Shown: positions 40,645 through 52,347 of the stretch, one piece after another
How positions within the stretch are numbered: position 1 is the first letter of the stretch
Layout: the number at the start of each line of letters is the position of its first letter
Origin: Blattamonas nauphoetae
Lineage: Eukaryota; Preaxostyla; Oxymonadida
Reading direction: 5' to 3'
NCBI GenBank assembly: GCA_033064195.1
Contig: JARBJD010000284.1
Span: 1-64,000, forward strand
DNA length: 64,000 nucleotides
Program-made: the position numbers and the translations under genes
The notes under the pieces: model-generated
What the model was told of the DNA's origin: nothing
What the model saw: the letters and a program-made list of their open reading frames with translations, nothing else
The model's database searches: none

Positions 40645-43286
40645 GGGGCCGACTATATCTCATCAAGCATTCCATCTATATCTCATCAAGTTTTGATCAA
40701 GGGTTTACTCTTTCCCTTAATAGTCTTTTTTCACCGACTGAATCTCCTGTTTTTCAGACTCAACACATCATTCTTATCTTCATCTCACTGTAATTCTCTC
40801 TATTTTCAACATTTTTGGTGGAATAAAACTACTTCTGTTGTTTCAAACAAACTGTGTTGATCGAACCATTGATTGTTTCTTTCCTTCTTCGAGAATCAGG
40901 AACTGTGGTCTCATCTTCGTTTTCTCGAAGTTTATGGACTAGTTCTATGTGCAACATCTCGATACCGATGTGAAATGACGCGTGTTTTTACCGTCTACAA
41001 TAGACGCTGGCGACTTCATGCTTTCAGAGCCTGACTGTCTTGAAGGAGTGGTTGTCACAAAGCCCAGCGATCGTCGTCCGAAGACACCCACAAGCAGCAC
41101 TCTCCAGTTGGACACCGTCGCTAAGAACGTCTTCGCCGACCATCCGAACATGGGCGATTCTGAATGAAAACTTGATTTACACTAATGTGCGTCACCAAAA
41201 ATTATTTTTTGTCCAATTACCATTCACCGGTGTAATAGACAGAAAACAGGTGAATTAGTGAATTTAAAGTTCGATCGCGTTCGATATCGTCATTTTTTGA
41301 TTCGGTCACTTTTGCACACTTTTTATCACAGAACAAGTTCAAAAAGAGAGAAATGATGGAAAACGGCGTAAAAAGCTCATTCTGTGTGAAAGAACCAACA
41401 CAGGGACATCTATTGGAGAAAAAGACACGAAAAGTTCTGGAGGACATATTCAACAGACTTGATAAGATTAGTCTTGGAAATTTCGGATAGTGTCCGGACG
41501 ATGTGGTTTGTGATAAATTGCGAAGGAAAAACGAGCAAGAGAGGAATTGTAGTAGTGGGAGGAAGATCGAAAAGTGTGAGTCGAATTTGACAGTCTACAA
41601 GAAAAAAATGTTGAAACCAGAGGAGAAATTGAGCTAAAACAGTCCAAAACAGTGAATTATACGATTCTTGAGAGATCCTTATGGCTCCTGAGATTGGATT
41701 TGCGACGAGACAAAAAAGTGCTGAGTTTCTGCACATGAGAACAAAAAACGATGCATACTATCGGATCCACATCCAATACGCTGGTTGAGATTGGTCGGAT
41801 CATCTATTTTTATCATCAAAGAAATTTGGATGGTGAGGAGGTGCCTGAACTTTGAATCGGAAAGATATGATGCGAGAATGAAAAAAAGTTGAAAATCAAA
41901 CATTTACGATGTCGATAGTGGCTGGACCTGTGAACTGAGAGGATTTCTGGGAGATCCTCAACTTCAAGACGAAAGGGAGACGCTTGCAAGTTTTGATTTA
42001 GAATCGCCCACATGAAGCTGTATCGAGTCCTGATCGCTCTCCACACAACCTTTAATCTCCCCCCTGGCGAATATACGCTTGTTTGCCAGCTGCTTGGTTC
42101 AATTGTGGCTGTCCTTTTCCGCGCTGAGTCGATGGAACAGTCGCTGCTGCTGCCAGACTCGGAGGAGACGATCTCGATTGGGAAGATCGACAAACTGCAT
42201 CTGCACACCATGTATGCCGACGAGGCGATGATGAAGGAGTTCTTGACAGAGGCGCAAAGGGTCTGGTCTTTCTTCGTATTCATTTTCTGGTTGTCTATCA
42301 CTCTCTCCAAAGACCGTCCGAAGTGTCTGTCTGACAGGCGTTCATCAATTCCGCAACACTCTTTGTCAAGCTCTCCCGACACGTGCCATGCACGACCAGA
42401 TGGCCGACGTTCCACTCACCCCCACTCGTCCTCGCACTGTCGCCACAAACGTCAGAGGCACTCCACAATGCAACACACGAGCTGGCTCGTCGATGTCGAT
42501 TCGATCCAAAACAGCGATGAGAAACAAACGAGGAACAAGATCGGCGACGACCCTATCTCGCAACTCAAAATGACAGTTGTCTTCACCCATCCTCGTTCTC
42601 GCTCCCACCGAAGAAGTTGGATGAGGTTCCGATGTGGCACTGCACTTCTGTGCTGATCCCCCATCTCTCGTTCTTCACATGCAAGCCACTGCCCGAAGAC
42701 TGGATTCTGCTGCTTCCGCAGAACAAGGCGTCGCAGGACAGAGAATTGCGGATATTTTAACGGACGGGACAAGATTGGACGGAGCGATCGGGGATGTACG
42801 ACGAGGATGACGACACACACACAGATTCAGCCTACATCGAAGTCGAAACAGAGTGGACAGATGAGTTGCTAGGAGGTTTTTGATCATTTGAAGGAGAAAG
42901 ACGAGATAGAGAGGAAAGAGATTGGAGAAGGAGCCTGAAGAGTGTCTTGTTCTATTTGACCAATAATTTTTAACTTTTTTACGAAAATTGTTTCAATCCC
43001 GCAAAAACAACCGATAGGAGACCAGCTGTCACGATGTCTAATGTTCAGAATGAAACAATCAATGGCTCGATCAACACAGTTTGTAAGAAACAACAGAAGG
43101 GGCTATATTCCACCAAAAATGTTGAAAATAGAGAGAATTACAGTGAGATGAAGAGAAGAATGATGTGTTGAGTCTGAAAAACAGGAGAGTCAGTCGGTGA
43201 AAAAAGACTATTAAGGGAAAGAGTAAACCCTTGATCAAACCTTGATGAGATATCGATGGAATGCTTGATGAGATATAGTCGTTCCC
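40645..43286. mobile_element. Mutator-like element (2.64 kb), gene-fragment carrier
   Basis: Inverted ends of about 230 bp begin GGGGCCGACTATATCTCATC on the left and GGGAACGACTATATCTCATC on the right, read inward. CCAAAAGAG lies directly outside both (40636-40644 and 43287-43295): a 9-bp duplication, the hallmark of Mutator-like elements together with long TIRs. No MULE transposase is recognised; the interior has host-like coding debris, so it resembles a Pack-MULE. It sits inside an exon of the large helical-repeat gene. Confidence 0.8.
42012..42760 (+). pseudogene. Unidentified gene fragment inside the Mutator-like element
   Basis: Plus-strand coding-like sequence: FNLPPGEYTLVCQLLGSIVA ... 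YADEAMMKEFLTEAQR, then a plausible GT-AG intron (about 42264-42337) and FINSATLFVKLSRHVPC continuing in phase, with ALHNATHELARRCRFD after. Later codons (CKPLPEDWILLLPQNKASQD) lie in another frame. Ordinary globular composition, no domain recognised. Looks like captured host exons with their intron. Regions 40.9-42.0 kb and 42.8-43.0 kb around it show only short frames. Confidence 0.4.
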
Positions 43287-46200
43287 CCAAAAGAGTGGGC
43301 TCTTCGACATCCCAAGAACATCAATTAACTCCAAATAACGAGGAAAAACAAGCTTCAGTGCTTCCACTGCGGAGGACGTTGATTGGAGGGTCAGATGATG
43401 CATTTCGAAGAAGGGAAGAATTTCGTGTTGAAAGAGATAGTCGAGTTGAATTCTGAGTATATGAAGATGGGATTGATTCTGAAAATGCCTTGTTCTGGAG
43501 AAGAATGATGAAGCGTCAAGCGGAAGACTTTGCAGATGGAAGATGAGTTGGTGAAAGAGATGTTGGAGCAGATCTTGTTGGGACAGTCCCTCAGAGCTCA
43601 GAATACCACACTGAACGAGATGACGCACAGATGTCAGTGTGATGATGGTGATAACGTCTTTCGTGTTGATTGTTTGAGGAGGGAAGAGCCGATGTGATGA
43701 TTGGAGAGATTCCAGGAAATCGCCGAAATCGGAAGACAGAAGGGGAAGATCGGAAGCGAAAGTGGATGGAGGGTGGAGAGGGAGATGAGATTCATCTGAG
43801 GTTGATTGGATGTGGAATGAGAAAAAGCGATCAATCACAATGTCTTCCATTCTCAAAACATCTCCAAGCAATTTGTGGTGCTGTCCAGCTGCCAGTGACA
43901 ACACAAGCTCCGTAAACCATTTCACAATCAGCTGAGAAAACTCACAAAACAAGAAAAGCAAACTGAGCTTGGAAGTCGGAGTGGAGACGAAACTAAAAAT
44001 GATGCGAATTCAGTCATGTTCATGTGAGAATGAAAGTGTGGGTGGGGAAGAGAAAGAGATGAAGTGGTATTGTTGGATGGGTCAGACGAGTCAAAGGAGA
44101 GAATCGAGTTGATAATCACGTCCAAGCACCGCCCCTTCGGTAGGTGCATTCCAAACCTTCGGCTTCTCTTCAGGGAGATCGGTCCAAGTAAGTTTATAAT
44201 GGGGTCGGTCCACAAAAGCTCTTCAAAAACGAACACTTCTCCAATTTCACTTCCTCCTTCGCAATTGCCTTTGTCCACATTCATACGAGATGTATTTTTA
44301 CAAAACATTAACAGCCTATGAGACGACAAATCAACTTCATACTCATCAACGATCAAATGGAAGATGAGACCTATTCAGACATCGTCCCTCGTTTCTCGTA
44401 CCACTCAGTATTTTGTGCTCGTCATGCACCAAGTCTTAAGCCTAAACAGCTCAGAAAAATGAAAGCGCTCCCTCAACGGGTGACTTCGCAATCGCGATCG
44501 ACCAACACCCTCAAAAATCAATTACCCTCTTTCTGACAAAGTCCCAGCTTCCGCACACCATATTGGTCATTTGGCACATGTGAACCATAGATATTCCCCG
44601 TCCTGGCAAAGAAAGAAGCAGGGGGGACAAAGGCGGCAGCCCAAGGCTTCTCACTGGCGTTTCCAAGCCTTTTCAAAGGAGGAAGTATTGAATATGATAA
44701 AGGACAAATGCCTAGGATCCAACTCCGGAATTTCGGAGTCATTTTATCAGTCGAGCGCTGCAGCAGACACCAGGAATATTGATTACTGTTAGATACTGCC
44801 CAACAACCAAGGAAATGAACAGGAGGTCCTCATATTATGACGGAGGAAGGACGAGCAGATTCAATTCTTCAAAATTGCGAGAAGAATCCATTCAAAACCC
44901 AGCAGTTAATCGAACGGCCCTAAGTACTCAGATCGACATCTCTCCTCTGCACCATCAATTTCGCACGACTCAAAGTGTTCAATATACAATAGCCACAGTC
45001 AACGAGACGTAACACAGGGATCCCAGAAGAGGCTGCAATACAATTGCTCACGAGATCTTTCTGGAGATTTTGAACTATTCTGCAAGCGAACAGATCAGGA
45101 GTCGGAGTGGGTACCGGCAACATTGTATGGACTATCCATCAGATGGAGAATCCATCTTTAGAATGTCCTTATCACAGCACCTCAAAGCGCGAATCACTAC
45201 ACACGCGTCTGTCAATGGAAGACGTCAAATATTCAGTTACTCGGCAATGAACTGACGATAAGCCCACAAAATAGTCGTATCAGGTGAAGGACAGTTGGAT
45301 CAAAGACAAACCCGGACGAACTCCGCCACAAGGTTGATCCGCCCTCCGACAAGGCTCACAAGCTTAACTCGTCATCCACTGACATTTTATACACGTTTCG
45401 CGGCGAAACTTCGTGAATTTGGATTTCTTATGCGTTCCAGAAAGACCTGGTCCGACAGGATCTTGAGCTCCTCCTCAGATCGCTTGGAAGGCAAGGAGTT
45501 GTTTCAGGGTTGCAAATACATCACACTTACACTCTGTGACCAATCGGACCAAGACCGTTTCTTCTTTAAGTCGTGTGGTGGTGCACCAACGCTAGCTCGT
45601 CAAGTCATTCAAGGCTCAGAGAGCCATCAGTCCATGGGACATCATTCTAACCAGACTTGTGCTCCAAACGTTTCACGTGATATCATCCTCGGGTACAGCG
45701 CCCGCAAAACAAGATGTTCACTCCAGCAGTGCTCCTCTACACTACTTCGATGTCCATTTGCTGCGGGACAATCATGCCGAGAGATAACGAACAATCAGTC
45801 GACTTCGGAACGACGCACCATCACCCGCGAGTTAGTCGCGCCGGGGGATGATCAGCAAGGATTCACTGTCAAAAATCAACAAGGTGAAGTGGGATTCCTT
45901 TTCCACAACAACTCGTGTCTTTCCACATCTCTCGGGTGCTACTCCAAAAGAAGCAGTCTCGTCAAGCGAGGTAACGACAACGGATATGTCGACTGCAATT
46001 CTTGGCACTTCCTCCGTTCAGTTTGGTGACTCGACATAGGGTGTCCGAATCTCTGCCTTTATGACAGTAATTCATCCAATTGTGATTTGATCCCACAGAC
46101 GAGGCCAATCACAGTTAACTCGTCATCTATGGAAATTGTGGGAACGACAGCAGCAGTCTCAATGACAATGAGTGAGAAGATCAAGAAACAAATGGGAGTG

Positions 46201-46537
46201 TTGTTGGGTGGGGCGACTGTTCCCCGTCTTGGAACGTCGGCAACGTGATCGACGACAGCCACAGCTGGCTTCGCTTAGAGCGCTCCCACAATCCTCCCAA
46301 CGCTGACAAATGGGAAGAAATAAACAATCCGATCATGGTCGTTCCCATACGGCGAGATTGGTTGATCCCACAACAACATCGATTACCATTTCTCGTGATG
46401 ACTTTCGAGAAGGATCGCATCAGATGAAAGAGAGGACAGACAATCAGAACGAACTGTCGATTCATCTGACCTCACTCGCTCTCATAGCTGCCCGGCTCAT
46501 CCGGGATGATATTAGCAGACTCAACTCGACTTCAATA

Positions 46538-48698
46538 CTATTGTTCATCAACCCCCAACATTCTTAAACCCACAACATTTTGAGAATGTGTCAGTTTTGT
46601 TCTCTCATTTTCTGCCTTATGCCTTCTCATTTCATTTTGTTCTTTCTCTCATCCCTTCTTTTCACAATATTAATCAGGTTTGAGTCAAAAAACAGAAGAA
46701 AACTAAAAAGTCTTCCCTGAACGAAGTGATCTTCCCGTTATTTTGCGAACCAAAATTCCGTCCCCAAGCTTCAAGAATTGCGATGGGAATCACTACACGT
46801 GCTGTATGTTGTCTGCTGTTTTGATTGCTTCAATATGTCACCCATAGAGATCAAATCTGTCCCGAAACAGAAAACCTGTTCATCACTCCGCAAGGTGGAA
46901 ACAAAATTTGATTGAAATCAGATTGAAACTTCAAAAGCAACCATATAAGACGATGAATCCCCTTCTTGCCTTGCTCATTCTCGAACAAAAAACCAAAGTC
47001 GAGCGGGGAGTGATTCAAGAAATTACTCATTTGAGATCAGATACAATCTCACGAGCTCGAACCATGTTTCGATCAGGGAAGCAAATCCAGAAGAATGGAC
47101 GACCTTCTGCAATCCCTCAGGCCGAGTTGGCACTATTTGAATCTTGGCTGCAAAAACAAGTCGATGCGAGTAAATGCATCACTGTTAAAGAAGCACATTC
47201 CAAGGTATCTCACGTTTCTTTCGTTCATTGGAATCATACAGCTTGAAGATGTTCTTTCCTCGTCTCCAAACGAAGTGACGAGGCAGATACAGATTGCACC
47301 AAACTGGACACACAATCATGTTTCCAATCACCCCAACCTTGACTATTCTGTTCCGAAACGGATGGATTCCGCAAAAACAGCTGCTGCAAACGAAACAAAT
47401 ATGATGGAATGGCACAAACAACTTTCAGACATCATCATATTAAACAAAATCCAGAAAAACCTGATTTTTAACTGTGATGAAACTGGATTTAGCGAAGTAA
47501 AACATTCGCAACAATCAATTATCCATCGCATCAACGATCCTCCTCCCCTCCTTCGGAAAAATACAAGAGTGACCAACTTCACTCTTGTTGCATGCGTGTG
47601 TGCTGACGGATCATATTTCAAGCCAAGACTACTGTATCCAATGAAAACTATACCGGTTGAATTTATCGAGTTGGAGACGTTTGGAATTAAGGTGCTTTGT
47701 CAGGGAGACAGTGGTGTCCACTCAGATCTATTTCATCAATTGTGGACAACTTGGATCCAACCAGCAATCATTAAGAAGAGAAAGAAGGCAAATCAAACCG
47801 GTCAGTGGGCATTGTTCATTATGGACAATTGTTCGTCACACCTCTCATCTTCCGTCTCTCAACTAGCTCTCCAAAATCAAATCCACATCCTCACGTTGCC
47901 ACCCAATACCACCAACCTCACTCAGCCACTCGACGATCGAATTTTTCAGAATCTCAAAAGAAGCTACTCATCGTCTTACTCTATTCCACACCCATTCACA
48001 CAAGTTGGGCATCGTCAGGCAATTACGAGAGCGCTTCCAAATGCAATTCAAACCGCATTCAGACGAACAGTCATCGAAGCAGCATTTAGAAGGTGTGGAA
48101 TTCAGCCACTAGATTCGAGACCACTTCTCGACAGACTTCCAAAGCAAGAAAATGATTCCGAAAACCAATCTCAGTCAACAATTCAGAAGTTTGCAAATGC
48201 ATCATTTGCATCGGTTAAGCCAGTAGTGAAATCTGGAATCCTCTTGACGACACAGGAGTACATTTCTGAGAAGAAAAAAAAGAAAACGAGATCAAAGAAA
48301 GAGCGACCAAGCGTGAAAGGAAGAAAATTCCAAACGTGAAGTTGGGAATCCGAAAATGCACGCCAAAAACCTTGAGAAGAAAGAAAGAGAAGGAAAAAAA
48401 ACAGGCTCTCCCAGCTCAAAAACCAAAAATGAATGCAACAAAACCAAAACGGAAGTCATACAAGGGACTACTCAGGAGGATGCAGACAAATGACAAAATG
48501 GGAAGATCACTTCGTTCAGGGAAGACTTTTTAGTTTTCTTCTGTTTTTTGACTCAAACCTGATTAATATTGTGAAAAGAAGGGATGAGAGAAAGAACAAA
48601 ATGAAATGAGAAGGCATAAGGCAGAAAATGAGAGAACAAAACTGACACATTCTCAAAATGTTGTGGGTTTAAGAATGTTGGGGGTTGATGAACAATAG
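46538..48698. mobile_element. pogo-type DNA transposon (2,161 bp) with 199-bp inverted repeats
   Basis: Inverted repeats of equal length at 46538-46736 and 48500-48698, starting CTATTGTTCATCAACCCCCA, flanked by TA on both sides (46536-46537, 48699-48700). It encodes a DDE transposase of pogo type. It is inserted in the larger DIRS-type element and is therefore younger than it. The near-perfect repeats and long open transposase suggest recent activity. Confidence 0.9.
46908..48339 (+). CDS. pogo-type DDE transposase
   Basis: Two exons, 46908-47204 and 47242-48339, joined in phase by a 37-nt GT-AG intron (AAG|GTATCT ... ATACAG|CTTG), give 464 residues. The N terminus has a helix-turn-helix region (VIQEITHLRSDTISRARTMF). 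The catalytic triad is visible: Asp178 in NCDETGF, Asp294 in FIMDNCSSH, and Asp330 (or 331) in TNLTQPLDDRIFQNLK, the pogo/Tigger pattern. The C terminus is Lys/Arg-rich. Alternative start at Met16 (46953). A basic frame (48336-48533) overlaps the end and may be an extension. If the 37 bases are not an intron, the gene has a single frameshift. Confidence 0.8.
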
Positions 48699-49840
48699 TA
48701 AGAAGGCCAAGTTCTCTTTCATTCAACATTCCTTATTCCGGAAACAAGACTCCTGAGTTTTAACCAAACAACACAAACTGTGACGATCTTCATTGAACCA
48801 AGATCAGAGTAGAACCGGAAACGGCACACACGACAGCTCAAGTACTGGTGGCGACTCTCCAGATCTTTCATTGGAAGTATCGATGAAATGCACGAGTGAA
48901 CCTCAGACGGGGTATAAGCAACTGCGCCAACGATAGCCATTGTGTCAATTTCAACCGAAGGCCACTGAGCTCAGCGCAGAGAGGAGATCAGCGCATTACA
49001 CAACTCTGGCACCAAGCACAGCTAGTCAGACGATCGTTTGAGAACAAGGAGGTAGCGGATGGAACCGTTGTCCATTCCGAGCTCCTCTCGGAGGATACTC
49101 TGCCCTCTTCACCTATCAGCGATCTAATCAGGGCACCAATGGCTTTGGCGGCTCCGATCCTCAGTGCAGGAGGAATACTCAATTCGCTTTAGGGCCACGC
49201 CTTTATTCCACCATCTTTGGTGCAAGGAAGGAGGAATATATCGTCCGTCACCATCACAGATTGTCCTCTCCGGATGAATATTGACGAACGCTCCACCAGA
49301 ACTCGAACTCGATCCGAAATCCTTGCTGGGAGGCGCATGGGCATGACTATTGCTCAATCGAAGCTATGAAATGAGGCTCCATTCCACCTTAAGACAACAA
49401 GCTCATCCTGGGGATCTCGGCCAACACGAGACACTGTTTTCACATCTTGGTCTTGTCATCACCTACGGAGTCAGAAACTCGGACAGGCTTCGCTCTCATC
49501 TTCGACACATCACAAGGTTGCCTTACATCACAGTCGTCAGCAGTGGCGATCGCGGTGAATGTGAGCGTTTTTATCACAAGGAAAGAAGCATGCCTCTCCA
49601 AATGAGATGTGTCTGGCCTTTATCGGCTTCCCAAGCGATTCAAACGCTGTGACTCCTTGCTCAACAGAAGAAACCATCCAGCTGCGATTTTAGATGACAT
49701 CATCGACTCCAAGGGAAGGATGTTTTCATATCCGAGACTACTCCTCGTGTGGATCAATGCTGGAAAAACCGGAAAACTGGGCGTTGGTCGCTGAAGAATT
49801 GAATCCCCGAAGCAAGAGTTGGAGGGAATGTACCCCCCTT

Positions 49841-50171
49841 TCTCTGTCAGCGCTGGACCTCCCTCATTGGGAACGAGCATACCGCCTGGCATGACACGAA
49901 CTTCAGTGTTCGAATGAGCGTCTTCTCTGTCAGCGCTGGACCTCCCTCATTGGGAACGAGCATACCGCCTGGCACGAAACCAATCTCACTGATCGAACGA
50001 GCTTCTTCTCTGTCAGCGCTGGACCTCCGCATTGGGAACGAGCATTCTGTCTGGCATGACACCAATATCACTGATCGAACGAGCTTCTTCTCTGTCAGCA
50101 CTGGACCTCCCACATTGGGAACGAACATACCGCCTGGCAAGATCCTAATATCACTGATCGAATGCGCACCT
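49841..50171. repeat. 83-bp tandem repeat, four units
   Basis: Units start TCTCTGTCAGCGCTGGACCT at 49841, 49924, 50007 and 50089, diverged by a few percent and with one short indel. They lie in the decayed interior of the DIRS-type element. Unit length is not a multiple of three, so a protein repeat is unlikely. Confidence 0.85.
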
Positions 50172-51214
50172 CATCTTCACTATATCCTCGATGGGAATAC
50201 TGCTCATTGTGAATCTCCCACTCATAGTGAGTGCTGAATGTTCACCCGGTTCTGTATCAAGGGGACGAGCCCAGCTTGTGCGAAACTACGAGCTCAGAAT
50301 CTATTGAAGCAAGATCACTTTTCACGACAGTCCTCAGCCACAAGTCGTCCGCTTCTTCCTCGTTGCGCGGAATAGTACCTCTCTCAGATGTGCAACCAGA
50401 GAAGCCTGATCAGCAGGCATCTGAGTAGTCCCATCAAAATAGGTAAAACTGGGATCAATTGATGTCAGTGCCTAAATTTGGACTGAGATCAAATTTCAAC
50501 TCTTTTCCTTTGAGATTTTCTCATTATCACTTCATTAATCATGTTCAATTCACTTCTTGTTTTCACATAATGCTCTTCAATATTTCAGACAGCTCTTATT
50601 TCCCAAAAACACGCACGATCACAATCACCAACACTTCTTTTTTCGATGTATTCCCTTCATTGACTTTAGTCAGTGAGAAAAAACCATCAAAGAAGACATA
50701 ATAACGCATTATCGACTTGTTTTAATAATTATTGTTGTAGAACAAACTGAAACAGCAGCACCCAAAGTTTGCATTTTCATGATCTATGAAGTGACCATTT
50801 TCCTTTTTACTTTTTTTTCCATTCAAATATCATATATAAGAAGACTTTTTTGAAATGAAAGAAACGAAATGGTATTGTAGGTATTTAGTGGGATCAGATC
50901 CGACTGGGATCACTGGGATCAAATCAGAAGCCTGCTGATCAGTGTTTCCGCTCACGCGAGCGTGAAAAGTTGCCCCTTACGTCGATGACCCACCAACCAT
51001 CGTGTAGAATCCATTTGAGGTTAATGAAGGGCACATGTCCTGTTCTGTCATCTTCCGAACGGACAACTCTGCATCTCCCGCGACCTGATGGCAGCCCCTA
51101 AAAGGGGAATCACGGTCCCCTCTGTTGACGAGATTTCACTCAACAAGCAACACGACACGGATATGTCCTTCCTTCATTTCATTCATTATGTTTTCTTTTG
51201 TGTTCTTTTCAAGA

Positions 51215-51290
51215 CTCCCTGAAGAGAAGCCGAAGGTTTGGAATGCACCTACCGAAGGGGCGGTGCTTTCAACAAACCAAGGCTTCTCTT
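51215..51290. repeat. Internal complementary region of the 44.1-51.6 kb element
   Basis: In order: complement of the inner left repeat (51215-51231), complement of the 35-bp left tip (51232-51266), TT, complement of the 12-bp right tip (51269-51280), then the start of the terminal repeat (51281-51290). It lies about 300 bp inside the right end, as in DIRS elements. Confidence 0.7.
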
Positions 51291-52347
51291 ATTGTCCCTG
51301 CTTCCACAAGCCGCGAGGAGAGCAGATGCTTTATCGAGTTCCTTTGGACTCTGTTCTGGCAACTGGCGCAGTTTTTTGTTCCTCGTTGAGGATTTTCTGC
51401 GATCAGACCATTGAGACATTTTTTGCTTCCTTCCCGTCGCTTTCGACAGTCTCCATCACCTTTTGGTTTTTACCTAGGTGATTGGAATAAAGTAAGTATT
51501 TAAACTTCCAATAGCGAAGTGATCATTTTTGGTTGGTTCATTCGTGGACCGACCCCATTATAAACTTACTTGGACCGATCTCCCTGAAGAGAAGCCTTGG
51601 TTTGTTGAAAATCCAATCGTTGTCAGGATGTCCAGGCGAGACGAATCTGAGTGTGAATCGGCGAGCATCAGATAAATCATCGAGTATTCCAACTGAATTT
51701 GTTGTGTTGGAGGTGATTTCGATTTCCAGATTCCGAAATCCACAAACGAAGAGCGGATGATGGAGACTCTTCAAACTCGACGGACAGTGCTCTGAGAACT
51801 CTATCATTGCGAGAATGAAATGATAGAGATGCTGTGGCATGGTGATCCATGTCGGATCAAGTGTCGATTCTGCTGAGATCACTGAACGAACAATCGATGT
51901 CATTTCACGCGATAATTCCCAGAGAACAGAAGTTAGTGAAGGAGATTCCAGCAGATCGACGGAGAATGTCGATGGTCTGGATATTCTTTTGTGAACGGCA
52001 TCCCAATCTGATGGATCAATCTCTGAAAACAAAATTGAAAATCAGAAGGTGAACTACACACTTATTCCAACATGAAATTGTGGAGTCACAATAATATCCT
52101 CTGTATTCATTTCACTACATTCTGATAGGCTTGTTTTCACAAGAATTTGAGCCACTACCAATTCAATGAAGAGACAAATCAGTTCCTGGATGAATGTGTC
52201 ACGAGAGAAACACAGACTGTTGTATTGTTTTCGAGAAACAGTGAACGAAACGCATTTTGTAGAGAAGAAGTCATGATATCATTGAAACAGCGACAGCGGA
52301 TGAACGTGGGATGATCAGTCCCTTAAACGAGATTCTTAAAAGAGTTA

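Larger units (their letters stand above)
44126..51608. mobile_element. Large element with DIRS-type termini, broken
   Basis: A 53-bp sequence beginning GGCTTCTCTTCAGGGAGATC (44161-44213) is perfectly inverted at 51544-51596. Outside it are end-specific tips, 35 bp on the left and 12 bp on the right. At 51215-51290 both tips occur again, complementary and joined through TT, between parts of the terminal repeat. This split-end plus internal-complementary-region layout is that of DIRS retrotransposons, where the internal block templates the circle junction. The element is flanked by AA on both sides and lies in a host exon. It is broken: coding-like debris, but no reverse transcriptase, RNase H or tyrosine recombinase could be named. 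A pogo transposon is nested at 46538-48698. Length without pogo is about 5.3 kb. Confidence 0.65.
38536..52274 (-). pseudogene. Large helical-repeat gene split by two large insertions
   Basis: Paralog of 32637-36120. Exons 52274-52218 (MTSSLQNAFRSLFLENNTT), 52185-52060 and 52020 to 51611 are separated by 32- and 39-nt introns. The frame then meets a 7.5-kb element (44126-51608), resumes at about 44123-43964 (LDVIINSILSFDSSDPS), has a 32-nt intron, continues 43931-43296, is cut by a Mutator-like element (40645-43286), resumes at 40644 (KDFLRLVEDLAGR), shows a one-frame change near 40365, and ends through 38851 and 38809-38536. At the Mutator site, dropping the element and one 9-bp duplication leaves MSKSPLFW-KDFL in frame. 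The change near 40365 is either a frameshift or an implausibly short 19-nt intron. The product would exceed 1,100 residues; the gene is very likely inactive. Confidence 0.65.

Noticed and set aside
42012-42760. Gene fragment in the Mutator-like element as its transposase
   Set aside because: No MULE DDE or zinc-finger motif; composition and intron look like captured host exons.
49841-50171. CRISPR-like or protein-coding repeat
   Set aside because: Four contiguous 83-bp units without spacers and not a multiple of three; an ordinary tandem duplication.
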